Position numbers and translations under genes: made by a program | Notes under the pieces: model-generated | Told to the model about the DNA's origin: nothing | Databases searched by the model: none | The model's input: only the letters and a program-made list of their open reading frames with translations | Assembly (NCBI RefSeq): GCF_003332885.2 | Contig: NZ_QOWJ01000004.1 | Span: 248,001 to 312,000, forward strand | Reading direction: 5' to 3' | DNA: 64,000 bases | From: Paracnuella aquatica | GTDB taxonomy: Bacteria > Bacteroidota > Bacteroidia > Chitinophagales > Chitinophagaceae | Part shown: in pieces, positions 9,247-18,010 of the stretch | Position numbering within the stretch: the stretch's first letter is position 1 | How the letters are laid out: the number at the start of each line of letters is the position of its first letter

Positions 9247-10064
9247 TAAATAGAGCGAATCAGTTCGCGGAAAATGGTGGCAAAATGGGGCTCCGCAGCT
9301 TTAGCGGCTTGCAGCACTTCTTCGTGGGTAATCACGTTTTCTTCATCGCGGATGCCGAGGTCGGTAACCACGCTCATGGCAAAAACATCCATACCCATAT
9401 GCACGGCGGCAATGCATTCCTGCACGGTGCTCATGCCCACGGTATCGGCACCCAAAATCTGGATAAGCCGGTACTCGGCACGGGTTTCAAAAGTTGGCCC
9501 CGTAACGCCAAAATAAACGCCTTGGTGCAATTTTATATTTTGCTCCTGCCCTATTTGCAGCGCCTTTTGAATCAGCGATTTTCGGTAAGGTTCGCTCATG
9601 TCGGGGAAGCGTGGCCCAATGCGGTTGTCGTTGGGGCCCATCAGCGGGTTGGCGGTAGCAAAAGAAATATGGTCGGTGATCACCATCAGGTCGCCTACGG
9701 TAAAAGCAGGATTAACGCCACCGGCAGCATTGGAAAGCAGCAGGGTTTGCACACCCAGCATGCGCATTACCCTGATGGGCAATACTACATCTTCGGGGCT
9801 GTAGCCTTCATAAAAATGAAAGCGTCCCTGCATGGCAATGATGGGTTTACCGGCAACCGATCCAAAGATCAATTTTCCCGAATGGCCTTCCACGGTAGAC
9901 ACCGGGAAATGCGGGATCTGGTCGTAGGGAATAGCAGTTTCCACTTCTATTTCCTGAACAAAGTTACCGAGGCCACTGCCCAGCACTACGCCCACCTTGG
10001 GGCTTTTGCCTGCATACTGTTGCAGGTAAGCTGCTGCTTCCTGAAGCTTTTGATAGGTATCCAT
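9246..10064 (-). CDS. Purine nucleoside phosphorylase, trimeric type
   Basis: Phosphorolysis of purine nucleosides to base and ribose-1-phosphate in the cytoplasm. The 272 residues from the ATG at 10064 carry the trimeric PNP signatures: VVLGSGLGNF (phosphate site), GHSGKLIFG, QGRFHFYEG, LLSNAAGGVNP, GPTFETRAE (with the purine-binding Glu) and AMSVVTDLG. In mammalian PNP the last motif reads T-N with Asn binding the 6-oxo group; here it is T-D, which suggests that 6-amino purines may be accepted. A longer reading frame exists upstream, but a perfect -7 element (10075-10082) between the two candidate starts decides for 10064. It is the first gene of a two-gene unit with the porin. Confidence 0.92.
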   Translation of the reverse strand: MDTYQKLQEAAAYLQQYAGKSPKVGVVLGSGLGNFVQEIEVETAIPYDQIPHFPVSTVEGHSGKLIFGSVAGKPIIAMQGRFHFYEGYSPEDVVLPIRVMRMLGVQTLLLSNAAGGVNPAFTVGDLMVITDHISFATANPLMGPNDNRIGPRFPDMSEPYRKSLIQKALQIGQEQNIKLHQGVYFGVTGPTFETRAEYRLIQILGADTVGMSTVQECIAAVHMGMDVFAMSVVTDLGIRDEENVITHEEVLQAAKAAEPHFATIFRELIRSI

Positions 10065-10074
10065 AAATTGGCGC

Positions 10075-10082
10075 CAAAGATA
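10075..10082 (-). promoter_or_regulatory. -7 promoter element of the PNP-porin unit
   Basis: TATCTTTG on the minus strand, an exact TAnnTTTG match. Transcription should start near 10070, about six bases before the ATG at 10064. Confidence 0.6.
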
Positions 10083-10330
10083 ACCAGGATGGGAAGAATA
10101 ACGAACAGGTGAACAGACGAACAAGAAACAGATGAAGTTGGGCAAAGAATATTGAACAAGGAACAAGGAATGTAAAATGATGAAGGAGAATTTAAATGTT
10201 GAATTATGAGTTATGAATTTGCAACAACGCTAATAATTAATAATCCATAAATAATAATTTATCATTCGTCGTACCACTTCATCATTCATCTGTTCCTTGT
10301 TCTTCTGTTCGTTATTCTTGTTTTCCTGTT
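10083..10330. repeat. Degenerate inverted, low-complexity repeat between PNP and sucD
   Basis: The segment 10093-10138 (AAGAATAACGAACAGGTGAA and onward, rich in GAACAAG) reappears in inverted orientation around 10275-10320 with about three quarters of bases conserved. The centre (10140-10270) is AT-rich with several ATTAATAATCCATAAATAAT-like runs. It fills the 306-base gap between the divergent PNP and sucD promoters. No gene is visible. Confidence 0.5.
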
Positions 10331-10343
10331 ATTCTTTTCGGCT

Positions 10344-10351
10344 TACATTTG
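10344..10351 (+). promoter_or_regulatory. -7 promoter element of sucD
   Basis: TACATTTG, an exact TAnnTTTG match, 19 bases before the sucD ATG. A TTG at 10318-10320 could be the -33 element, with a rather long spacer of 23. Confidence 0.55.
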
Positions 10352-10370
10352 CCACACTTAAATTTTTACG

Positions 10371-11255
10371 ATGAGCGTTCTTGTAAATAAAGACTCCAAA
10401 ATCCTGGTTCAGGGTTTTACCGGCACCGAAGGTACATTCCACGCGTCGCAGATGATTGAGTACGGAACCAACGTTGTTGGTGGCGTTACGCCCAACAAAG
10501 GCGGCACTTCGCACCTCGACCGTCCGGTATTCAATACGGTAGCAGCATGCGTGCAGGAAACCGGTGCTAATGTTTCCATCATTTTTGTGCCGCCGGCATT
10601 TGCCGCCGATGCCATCATGGAAGCTGCCGATGCCGGCATTGCGCTGGTAGTGTGCATCACCGAGGGCATTCCGGTGCAGGACATGGTTAAAGTGAAAAAT
10701 TATTTGCAAGGCAAAAACACACGCCTCATTGGCCCTAACTGCCCCGGCGTTATTACTGCCGATGAGTGCAAGGTGGGCATCATGCCCGGCTTTGTATTCA
10801 AAAAAGGCCGCGTAGGTATTGTTTCCAAATCGGGCACCCTCACCTACGAAGCTGCCGACCAGGTAGCCAAAGCAGGCCTGGGTATTTCCACTGCCATCGG
10901 GATTGGTGGCGACCCCATCATTGGCACCACTACCAAAGAAGCTGTGGAGCTGTTCATGAACGACCCCGAAACCGATGCCATCGTAATGATTGGTGAAATT
11001 GGTGGCGGCATGGAAGCCGAAGCTGCCCGCTGGATTAAAGAAACCGGTAACAAGAAACCAGTTGTTGGTTTTATCGCCGGCCAAACCGCGCCTCCGGGAC
11101 GCCGCATGGGCCACGCTGGTGCCATTGTTGGCGGTGCAGAAGATACCGCTGCCGCTAAAATGCAGATCATGGAAGAATGCGGCATCAACGTAGTAAGCTC
11201 GCCTGCCGACATTGGTAAAACAATGGCGCAGGTACTGCAAGGTGCAGTTGCTTAA
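10371..11255 (+). CDS. sucD: Succinyl-CoA ligase, alpha subunit
   Basis: Substrate-level phosphorylation step of the citric acid cycle: succinyl-CoA plus NDP and phosphate to succinate, CoA and NTP, in complex with SucC. The 294 residues are full length. The N-terminal CoA-binding Rossmann domain ([20 protein letters not shown]) is followed by IGPNCPGVI and by the ligase domain with GHAGAIVGG, whose His is the phosphorylated residue. sucC is not adjacent, so the beta subunit must be encoded elsewhere, as is common in this phylum. It has its own promoter and a terminator and appears monocistronic. Confidence 0.97.
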   Translation: MSVLVNKDSKILVQGFTGTEGTFHASQMIEYGTNVVGGVTPNKGGTSHLDRPVFNTVAACVQETGANVSIIFVPPAFAADAIMEAADAGIALVVCITEGIPVQDMVKVKNYLQGKNTRLIGPNCPGVITADECKVGIMPGFVFKKGRVGIVSKSGTLTYEAADQVAKAGLGISTAIGIGGDPIIGTTTKEAVELFMNDPETDAIVMIGEIGGGMEAEAARWIKETGNKKPVVGFIAGQTAPPGRRMGHAGAIVGGAEDTAAAKMQIMEECGINVVSSPADIGKTMAQVLQGAVA

Positions 11256-11287
11256 TTTCAGGCAGCATTTGTTACTGATATATTTGT

Positions 11288-11317
11288 AAAAACGCCCCTG
11301 ATCCAGGGGCGTTTTTA
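11288..11317 (+). terminator. Terminator of sucD
   Basis: AAAAACGCCCCTG, loop ATC, CAGGGGCGTTTTT: a perfect 13-bp stem with T run. Confidence 0.9.
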
Positions 11318-11712
11318 TTTTGCTTCAATAGAGTTGCATTGTCAAATTCAATTAAGAATACCGAGTACCCTTTCCAATTTCAGAGTTGTCATGCCGAACT
11401 CGTTTCGGCAGCTCCTTCGTACTAGCGAATGCTGCCAAAAAAATACAATCATACGCTGTTTTAATGATGTCTTTTCTTTTCAATGGAGCTGCCGAAACAT
11501 GTTCGGCATGGCAGTTTCTTAGAATTAAACATAACCGCTTACTCTGTAGAATAAGAATGGACATTTAAAATAATACCGTTACCAAAAGACGACATGTATC
11601 TGCTTAAAAATAAATTCATAGCCCTCATCTTTTCTTTATCATTTCTGCAACAGTTTGCCATTTTAAAATTCAGTTGATTTGGTAATAAATCAACACTCAA
11701 GACTAATTTGCC
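11318..11712. other. Intergenic region with repeat copy 2 and a small palindrome
   Basis: Between the sucD terminator and the next gene lie the palindromic repeat (11387-11513) and about 200 AT-rich bases. At 11673-11694 a perfect 8-bp inverted repeat, GTTGATTT-N6-AAATCAAC, stands 18 bases before the ATG at 11713 and could be an operator. No coding potential was seen. Confidence 0.5.
11387..11513. repeat. Palindromic intergenic repeat, copy 2
   Basis: Inverted 29-base arms (11387-11415 and 11485-11513) with 3 mismatches, sharing the TGCCGAAC-N3-GTTTCGGCA core with the copy at 7065-7151. The inner 69 bases differ completely from copy 1. Confidence 0.82.
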
Positions 11713-13116
11713 ATGAGAAAAAATCTACTCTACGCCTACTTAACATTGGCTACCATTCCGGCATTTGCACAAGACAGTACGCTGCTCAAAAACTACAAAT
11801 ACCGCACACCAGGCTTTCGGGCACTAACGGTCAACTCCGGCATGAGTGGTGTGTACACCAATGGCAAGAGCGGCAACGGCCAGGCGATTATGCGCAATTT
11901 TGCGCTGCAGCCTACCAATGTATCATTCGCTAGTTTCAAAAGCACCGACCGCATTTGGCAGCAAGCCGGAATCAGCGTAGGCAGCCAGTTTTCGTCAACC
12001 GGCAACAAAGCGGAAAATGGCTTTTCAAAAACAGACCGACAGTCACGTAATGGATCCGCCTCGGTAAATGCATCTATTACCCAACGCAACTACAGGGCAA
12101 ATAATTGGTTCTGGGAACTGGGCGGCAACGCTTTTGCTACGACTTCAGGCAGCCGCTCAACCGACTCCAGCAGTATACAAAAAACCAACAACCCCCAGTT
12201 GGCAGGCTCTGTTACTCTGGGCTTTGGCCGTGGCCGGATAGAACTGGTGCAGGACGCACAAATGGCTTTTTTTATTTTAAACGATCTGCAACAACAAGGT
12301 TTGCTGCAACGACCTGCCGACGAGCAAACAACACTGAAGCTGGCGCAGGTTATAACGGCCATCAACAACCGAAGAGTGTTCGACAGCCGCCGCCGCCGTA
12401 TCTATGAACTCACTACCATCCATGATTTTTTGCAGCGGGAAGGATTGACCGGCACCGGCGATATACGCGTTTTTACCACGATCAACGACAACTGGGCGCT
12501 GGCATTTAACCCCACCCGAGCATCCGGCACTCGTTGGTATGTCAACGTAACACCTGGAGCTAGTTGGTTACGCGTCGTTCAAAAAAGCACCATTGATCAG
12601 AAGGATTCTGAAGCCATTAGAAATAATAATGGGTACAACCTGAAACCCGTGCTGGGCTTTAGCCGCCATGTGCCCGTTTCGCTAAAGTGGCAACGCAACA
12701 TGGGTGCCTCGGCAAGCTACACCCGCAACGGCTTACGTATTAAACAAACGGCCACCAACACACCGGAGCAAACCGTTAATGACGAGTCGTCCGTTTATCA
12801 TGCCGATCTTTTTTACGAAATGGGATATTATCCCAACAACAGGACTATTGTTACTGGCGGATTTAACATGACAGGCACTTGGAATTTGTTGGGTGGCGAC
12901 AATTTGGCTCGTTCAATTACCAGCATTAAGCCGGGGCTTTACCTGAACGGCGACTACTTTATCAGCTACAACACAAGGCTTTCGTTCCAGGCAGGTGCCA
13001 GCTACGAGCATTACCAACAAAAAATGGAAGATGGCAGTCCATGGTTTGGTCAGAATTTCAAACGCCGTGATTTGCTGGGTAATTTTTCCATCGGCATTAC
13101 GCATGTTATTTTCTAA
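11713..13116 (+). CDS. Secreted protein, probable outer-membrane beta-barrel, function unknown
   Basis: 467 residues with a signal peptide ending in PAFAQ (residues 16-20). The mature part begins with DSTLLKNYKYRTPGFRAL and has a helical insertion around 175-250 (RGRIELVQDAQMAFFILNDL, then ERIY-type basic residues RRRRIYELTTIHDFL). The second half is alternating polar/aromatic strands such as WALAFNPTRASGTRWYVNVT and TRLSFQAGASYEHY. It ends in NFSIGITHVIF, with the terminal Phe usual for barrels. I do not recognise a named family. The next gene, an alpha-2-macroglobulin-like protein, follows on the same strand after about 100 bases, so a shared envelope role is possible but not shown. Confidence 0.7.
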   Translation: MRKNLLYAYLTLATIPAFAQDSTLLKNYKYRTPGFRALTVNSGMSGVYTNGKSGNGQAIMRNFALQPTNVSFASFKSTDRIWQQAGISVGSQFSSTGNKAENGFSKTDRQSRNGSASVNASITQRNYRANNWFWELGGNAFATTSGSRSTDSSSIQKTNNPQLAGSVTLGFGRGRIELVQDAQMAFFILNDLQQQGLLQRPADEQTTLKLAQVITAINNRRVFDSRRRRIYELTTIHDFLQREGLTGTGDIRVFTTINDNWALAFNPTRASGTRWYVNVTPGASWLRVVQKSTIDQKDSEAIRNNNGYNLKPVLGFSRHVPVSLKWQRNMGASASYTRNGLRIKQTATNTPEQTVNDESSVYHADLFYEMGYYPNNRTIVTGGFNMTGTWNLLGGDNLARSITSIKPGLYLNGDYFISYNTRLSFQAGASYEHYQQKMEDGSPWFGQNFKRRDLLGNFSIGITHVIF

Positions 13117-13222
13117 GAAATAGATTGCTTCAGGCGTCAGGCTATATTCGATCATTGGCTTGGCGCTACTTTAACCATTGTGCAGTGCAACAAAATCTTA
13201 TTTTGGCGCTTTGAACCCGGTT

Positions 13223-15154
13223 ATGCGTTGTTCCACTTTTTGTTGCGCCATTCTATTCCTCTTTTTATCGGCAACGGTTACGGCCCAGTCGTTAGTGCTG
13301 CGTTCGGCGGTACCCCAGTTTCTGCGCCCTGGCGACCGGATGGAGTTGTTGCTGCATGTAAAAAACAACAGCAATAAAGAGGTTACCGGTCAATCCGAGC
13401 TGCAACTGCAGGATGCAACATCAGGCACTGCTGTGGACGGGTGGTTTCAAAACTTTTTTCCGAACCAATATTTTACCGCATCACCGGCAGATAGCGCTAC
13501 AGTGCGTTTCCCGGTGGAAGTGCCTTATACTTTTTTCAAAACGGCAAGGCTGCGATACGTGGCCAGTGCCGCAGCAGATACGGCAACGGTGAATGCGCTT
13601 GTGCCGGTGCTTCCAAACCGGCAACTACACACACAATCTGCAGTGCATAAAGGCAGTGGAACCTTTTCTATTCCGCAGTTGGTAAACAGCGGCGAAAACG
13701 AAAGCCTGCAACAGGCGGCGCTGCAGGTGCAAATGGCGGCTACGCCAGCGCCTTTTGCATATGCGGCATTGGGCCATTTGCTGCAGCAAGAAAACCCTGG
13801 CGCCGAGGCAGCAGCGAACCGCTTGTTTGCCGCTGGTATTTTAATGCAGTTTGTAGGCCAACAACCCGAAGCTGCCAATGCAATGGCGAAGGAAATAAAC
13901 TTGCAGGCTTTTGAGCTGGTTTACCTGCGACAACAATTTACAGCAGCACTGCACACCTTACAACTAACGCAACAAGCCTCTGGTGGCTTTGCCGCCTGGC
14001 GTGGCAGCAATACCGATGCAACGACAACGCATACTGTTGCCATAACACTGGCTAGATTGATCCACCGTTCGGCAATACCTGCAGCACAGCACAGTGCAAT
14101 AAACAACATGACCAAAAACGCTGTGCGATTTTTGATAAAGTCAAAAGCCGAATTGTCTGCAATTAGCCTGGCTTACCTCGAAAGTTTGTTGCAGCCGGCC
14201 GACAAAAAATTTTCCAATGCCATAAATATTTCAGCAACGTTGGGCAGGGAAAGCCTGGGAACACAGGCCATGATGGCGATGGTGCTGTGGCGCAGGGGAG
14301 ATACCGCACAGGCAAAAAACGTTTTAATGCTTGCTTTGCAGCAACAAAAACCATCAGCACCTAGCTTGGATAACAGGCACCAATTGGCAAGCGAAACAAG
14401 TTTATTGTTGGGAGCAGCAACGCTTGTAAACAACAGGAAAGCAGCAGACAGCCTTATTTTACCCCTTTTGCAAACAGGCAATCCCGATGGCTGGCAGAAT
14501 CCATCGGCAACTACCGGTGCCGCCTATGCGCTTTTAGTCAACAATGCGCATTTGGTTCAATTGCAACCCACGTCTGTGCAAATGGGCAACCTGCCGCCAC
14601 GAACCTTGCCGGCAAATGCATACTTCTATACAACTACGGTTGATGCAGGTTTGGTGCATCCCGCAGCGGGCAACATTACAGTGGGCAAAACGGGGGGAGC
14701 TTCTATGCCTATTACAGTGGCTTATTGGCAATATTTTGATGAGTATGTAGACCCCGTTAATGGAGTTGACCTCCAGCGTGAAATCTTTTTATGCAAAGGA
14801 GGAAAAAAGACACCATGGAGCGAAGGAATTCCGGTTTTGCTGGGCGATACTATGGAAGTAAAATTACAGGTGACTAACGACCAAGAAAGAACGGGGCTTC
14901 AGCTTCAATCGGGTTGGCCCGCGGGCTTTGCACCACTGGGCACTACCAGTATAAATGCAAGCATTTTTGAGCAGAACATGTTGGGTGCAAAAAGATGGTG
15001 GTTGACCAAATTGCCGGCCGGCCGCACCACATTTACCTACCGCATAAAAGCGGCGCACCGCGGCACTTTTCACAGCGGTATTACAGAACTTACAGAAATG
15101 CGCACCGGGAAGGCACTGGCTAGGCAAGGCATAGTAAAAATGGAGATTGAATAA
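13223..15154 (+). CDS. Half-length alpha-2-macroglobulin-like secreted protein
   Basis: 643 residues from the ATG at 13223 (an upstream TTG at 13178 is less likely because the signal peptide CCAILFLFLSATVTAQ follows the ATG). The mature protein starts with SLVLRSAVPQFLRPGDRMEL, which resembles the MG domain that follows the bait region in YfaS-like bacterial alpha-2-macroglobulins, and the VPVLPNRQLHTQS stretch matches the CUB/thioester-domain junction. The helical toroid-like domain (about 190-460) contains GGFAAWRGSNTDA, and the C-terminal receptor-like domain ends in RQGIVKMEIE. The thioester CGEQ is absent. Bacteroidota relatives are normally about 1,900 residues, so the N-terminal MG repeats and bait region are missing, yet the gene has its own signal peptide. 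Confidence 0.72.
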   Translation: MRCSTFCCAILFLFLSATVTAQSLVLRSAVPQFLRPGDRMELLLHVKNNSNKEVTGQSELQLQDATSGTAVDGWFQNFFPNQYFTASPADSATVRFPVEVPYTFFKTARLRYVASAAADTATVNALVPVLPNRQLHTQSAVHKGSGTFSIPQLVNSGENESLQQAALQVQMAATPAPFAYAALGHLLQQENPGAEAAANRLFAAGILMQFVGQQPEAANAMAKEINLQAFELVYLRQQFTAALHTLQLTQQASGGFAAWRGSNTDATTTHTVAITLARLIHRSAIPAAQHSAINNMTKNAVRFLIKSKAELSAISLAYLESLLQPADKKFSNAINISATLGRESLGTQAMMAMVLWRRGDTAQAKNVLMLALQQQKPSAPSLDNRHQLASETSLLLGAATLVNNRKAADSLILPLLQTGNPDGWQNPSATTGAAYALLVNNAHLVQLQPTSVQMGNLPPRTLPANAYFYTTTVDAGLVHPAAGNITVGKTGGASMPITVAYWQYFDEYVDPVNGVDLQREIFLCKGGKKTPWSEGIPVLLGDTMEVKLQVTNDQERTGLQLQSGWPAGFAPLGTTSINASIFEQNMLGAKRWWLTKLPAGRTTFTYRIKAAHRGTFHSGITELTEMRTGKALARQGIVKMEIE

Positions 15155-15231
15155 ACGGCCGACTTCCTAAAAAGCAATTTGCCTTTCAAGACACACTGTT
15201 GTAGATTTAGTGAACCAATAAACCTTTAACT

Positions 15232-15615
15232 ATGGCCGCAAAATCTGCAACAGAACTGGTTAAGGAAGCCAAGCAACAAATTGAAAACCTCAGCCCCGAT
15301 GAGGTGGAAACATCGCTGCGCGACGGCGGCGCAACGCTGATCGACATCCGCGAAAAAGAAGAGTTGTCGCAAACAGGGAAGATCCCCGGGTCGGTGCATG
15401 CGCCCCGCGGCATGCTGGAGTTTTATGCCGACGAAACGCTGCCTTATCACAAGCCGGAGTTTGACAAATCCAAACGCATCATTTTGCATTGTGCTTCTGG
15501 CGGCAGATCGGCGCTGGCCGCTGCTACGCTCAAACAAATGGGTTATGAAAATGTAGCGCATTTGGATGGCGGCATTAAGGCATGGAAAGAAGCCGGCAAA
15601 AACGTAGAGCAGTAA
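15232..15615 (+). CDS. Single-domain rhodanese-like protein
   Basis: 127 residues with no signal peptide. A short basic N-terminal helix is followed by one rhodanese domain (about 20-122): LIDIREKEEL is the conserved substrate-side loop and HCASGGRSA the catalytic loop, with Cys carrying the persulfide and GGRSA forming the anion pocket; LDGGIKAWKEAG closes the domain. It probably handles sulfane sulfur in the cytoplasm. It stands alone, 40 kb from the sulfur island at 55-63 kb, and no copy of the CGTGAY palindrome was seen upstream. Confidence 0.9.
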   Translation: MAAKSATELVKEAKQQIENLSPDEVETSLRDGGATLIDIREKEELSQTGKIPGSVHAPRGMLEFYADETLPYHKPEFDKSKRIILHCASGGRSALAAATLKQMGYENVAHLDGGIKAWKEAGKNVEQ

Positions 15616-15789
15616 TTAAAAAAATAAGGTTGCAACTATTACAGGCTGGATACACATCCGGACAGAATTTCGTGTGCCTTCACCCACATATTCATCATCC
15701 CAAACTTGCTTTTGGAAAAACACTAAGACGACACTTCATAATACAAACAGGACGCACAACCGAAATAGCTGCGCCTGTACCTTTGAACC

Positions 15790-16845
15790 ATGCAAGTGGA
15801 TTACCTCATCATCGGACAGGGCATTGCAGGCACCATGCTTTCGTGGGCCCTGCACCGGGCAGGCAAATCTTTTTTGGTGCTGGATGAAGCGGCGCCCATC
15901 ACTTCTTCAAGGGTAGCTGCCGGCATCATCAACCCCGTTACCGGCAGGCGTTTTGTGCGCAGCTGGATGATTGAAGAACTGTTGCCATTTGCCCGTACCA
16001 CGTATAGCGAAATGGAAACTTTTTTGCAGGTGCAGGTGGTGCGTCACCTCGACATGATCCGGTTTTTTCCCAACAGCGAAAGCCGCGATCTGTTTGTTAC
16101 CCGCATCACCGAAGATGATACTTACCTGCACACTTACCCCGACCAAAACCATTTCAATAACTTTTTCAATTACCACTACGGCTGCGGCCAGGTACGCCCC
16201 GCTTTTTGCGTTGACCTGCAGTTGCTGATGCAGGCCTGGCGGGCCGCTATGCCGCAACATTTCCGCGATCACCGGTTTAACCCCGAAGCACTTACGGTGC
16301 AGCCCGATGGCGTGAGGTATGAAGACATTGATGCGCAAAAGATCATTTTTTGCGAAGGGCACCAGGGCGAAGCAAACAAATGGTTCCGGGCCCTTCCCTT
16401 TTCCGCCAACAAAGGTGAAGCGCTGTTTATTGAATGTGCCGGGCTGGAAGACAAGCACATTTTTAAGCAATCGCACCTGCTGGCACCGCTGGCGCAAAAG
16501 GGTTTGTTTTGGGTGGGCTCTACGTACCAAAACCGGTTTGCCGATGCGGCGCCAACGCCTGAGTTCCGGCAACGGACCGAACAACACCTGCGCGACTGGC
16601 TGAAGCTGCCCTTTACCGTGGTGGACCACAAAGCAGCCATCCGCCCCGCCACGGTGGAACGCCGCCCGTTTGTGGGCCTGCACCCGCAGCATCCGGCCGT
16701 TGGCATTTTCAACGGGTTGGGCACCAAAGGCACTTCGCTGGCACCGTATTTTGCCCACCAATTTGCAGCGCACCTGGTGCACGGCACACCCATTACGCCA
16801 GAAGCCGACGTGAAACGTTTTGAACGGGTGCTGACGAAATTTTAA
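15790..16845 (+). CDS. FAD-dependent oxidoreductase of the DAO family
   Basis: 351 residues. The N-terminus MQVDYLIIGQGIAGTMLSWA is a dinucleotide-binding fold with GxGxxG, and LVLDE ends the second strand with the acidic residue that binds the FAD ribose. SRVAAGIINPVTGRRF is the second conserved DAO segment, and the C-terminal IFNGLGTKGTSLAPYFA is the FAD-closing motif seen in glycine oxidase and in the MnmC C-terminal domain. The substrate is probably an amino acid or secondary amine, but nothing in the context fixes it. No MnmC methyltransferase domain or thi genes are adjacent. A run of 174 non-coding bases separates it from the rhodanese gene. Confidence 0.82.
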   Translation: MQVDYLIIGQGIAGTMLSWALHRAGKSFLVLDEAAPITSSRVAAGIINPVTGRRFVRSWMIEELLPFARTTYSEMETFLQVQVVRHLDMIRFFPNSESRDLFVTRITEDDTYLHTYPDQNHFNNFFNYHYGCGQVRPAFCVDLQLLMQAWRAAMPQHFRDHRFNPEALTVQPDGVRYEDIDAQKIIFCEGHQGEANKWFRALPFSANKGEALFIECAGLEDKHIFKQSHLLAPLAQKGLFWVGSTYQNRFADAAPTPEFRQRTEQHLRDWLKLPFTVVDHKAAIRPATVERRPFVGLHPQHPAVGIFNGLGTKGTSLAPYFAHQFAAHLVHGTPITPEADVKRFERVLTKF

Positions 16846-16984
16846 GGAAACAACCTATTGTTTTAAATGCAGCAGCTAAATGATCAGGTAGCATTTTGCT
16901 GCGCATAACTATGTGCCTTCAAACCACAATTCTTCGGTGGCATAAATTTTTACTGTACTATATCGAACCCAAAAATGTAACCAT

Positions 16985-17161
16985 ATGGCAGACCTCGATG
17001 TAGTAAAAAAAAGAAAGTCTCCCCTACCCTGGATCATTCTCACCCTAATCATTTTGGCCGTACTGGCATTTTTCCTACTGTATAACAACGACGAACCAGC
17101 GGCGGTTACCACCACACCCGATGCAGCATACGATTCAACCGCAGCACCGGCCACGCGGTAG
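16985..17161 (+). CDS. Small single-pass membrane protein, 58 residues
   Basis: ATG at 16985 opens a 58-codon frame ending in TAG. The protein has a basic N-terminus (DVVKKRKSPLPW), one transmembrane helix (IILTLIILAVLAFFLLY, about residues 17-33) and a short acidic, Thr/Ala-rich tail. The charge pattern predicts the N-terminus inside and the tail in the periplasm. It lies 71 bases before the PRC-barrel gene on the same strand, so the two may be co-transcribed. No named family is recognised. Support is the hydrophobicity pattern, good codon use and the otherwise empty interval. Confidence 0.65.
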   Translation: MADLDVVKKRKSPLPWIILTLIILAVLAFFLLYNNDEPAAVTTTPDAAYDSTAAPATR

Positions 17162-17232
17162 CTACCGAGGTATTTGCGCTAAAAAATATTCATCAACCGG
17201 CGGGCTTGTAGCCTGCCATAAAATACAGGTAT

Positions 17233-17931
17233 ATGTTTGGTAAAAAAACACCCGAACCTACCACCCGGCTCCGCGAACTGAGCGGCAGCGATTACACGAT
17301 TCCAAAAAACCAGCCCGACATCCGCGGCTGGGATGTGCGGGACGCCAACAAACTGAAATTCGGTACCGTGCAGGACCTGATCTTCGACATCAGGGCCGGC
17401 AAAGTGCGCTATATGGTGCTGCAGATACTGGACACACCCGAACTGGAGCTGGACCGCCGCACCGTGTTGGTGCCCATTGGCATGGCTGAACTGGATGCAT
17501 CGGACAACGATGTGTTTTTGCCTTCGGTAAATGCGTTTCAGTTGCGGGCCCTGCCCAGCTACAATAAGTCGCGGTTGGGCGCCAAGGCCGAGCACGATGT
17601 GCGCTTTATTTTCGGCAACACAGCGCTGGGCTCCACGCAGCAGGGTGGCCTGTCCCAAACCGATGTGGATGAAGGCTTTTACAACCACGAGCATTTTGAC
17701 GACAACAACATGCTGCGCCGCCGGCAGGGTTTTGTTTCCCAAACACCCGCTACCGACCGGCCGGTGTACCACAACGAGCCCGTACGGCGCAGCGACCTGG
17801 ACTATAACGACACCCACGCCAAACGCGATAACGACGAGGCATATCGCCGTGGATTTGAAGACGGCCAGCGCCACCGCGCCGAAACCGACGACGAATACTA
17901 CCGCAGAACCGGCAAGCATCGGGATATTTAA
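17233..17931 (+). CDS. PRC-barrel domain protein with acidic, disordered tail
   Basis: 232 residues. Residues about 30-100 form a PRC-barrel: GWDVRDANKLKFGTVQDLIF, then AGKVRYMVLQI and the RRTVLVPIGMAEL strand, as in the H subunit of photosynthetic reaction centres and in stress-related YsxB/YlmC-like proteins. A second, weaker PRC-like segment may follow around 115-135. The last 90 residues are highly charged and low in hydrophobic residues (RRSDLDYNDTHAKRDNDEAY), so likely disordered. There is no signal peptide. Such proteins in non-phototrophs are usually stress or envelope associated; no specific function is claimed. It shares a bidirectional terminator with the convergent gene downstream. 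Confidence 0.8.
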   Translation: MFGKKTPEPTTRLRELSGSDYTIPKNQPDIRGWDVRDANKLKFGTVQDLIFDIRAGKVRYMVLQILDTPELELDRRTVLVPIGMAELDASDNDVFLPSVNAFQLRALPSYNKSRLGAKAEHDVRFIFGNTALGSTQQGGLSQTDVDEGFYNHEHFDDNNMLRRRQGFVSQTPATDRPVYHNEPVRRSDLDYNDTHAKRDNDEAYRRGFEDGQRHRAETDDEYYRRTGKHRDI

Positions 17932-17950
17932 AATAAACGCAGCTTAAAAT

Positions 17951-17994
17951 AAAAGAGCGGCATGTTTCCTTCGGGTAAACATGCCGCTCTTTTT
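17951..17994. terminator. Bidirectional terminator between convergent genes
   Basis: AAAAGAGCGGCATGTTT and its inverse (17976-17994) around the loop CCTTCGGG. A and T runs on both sides let it serve the PRC-barrel gene and the small gene on the minus strand. Confidence 0.88.
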
Positions 17995-18010
17995 GGGGCT
18001 AGCCCAAAAC

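Noticed and set aside
11334-11568. Short frames on both strands across the palindromic repeat
   Set aside because: Produced by the inverted repeat itself; no promoter, family or composition support.
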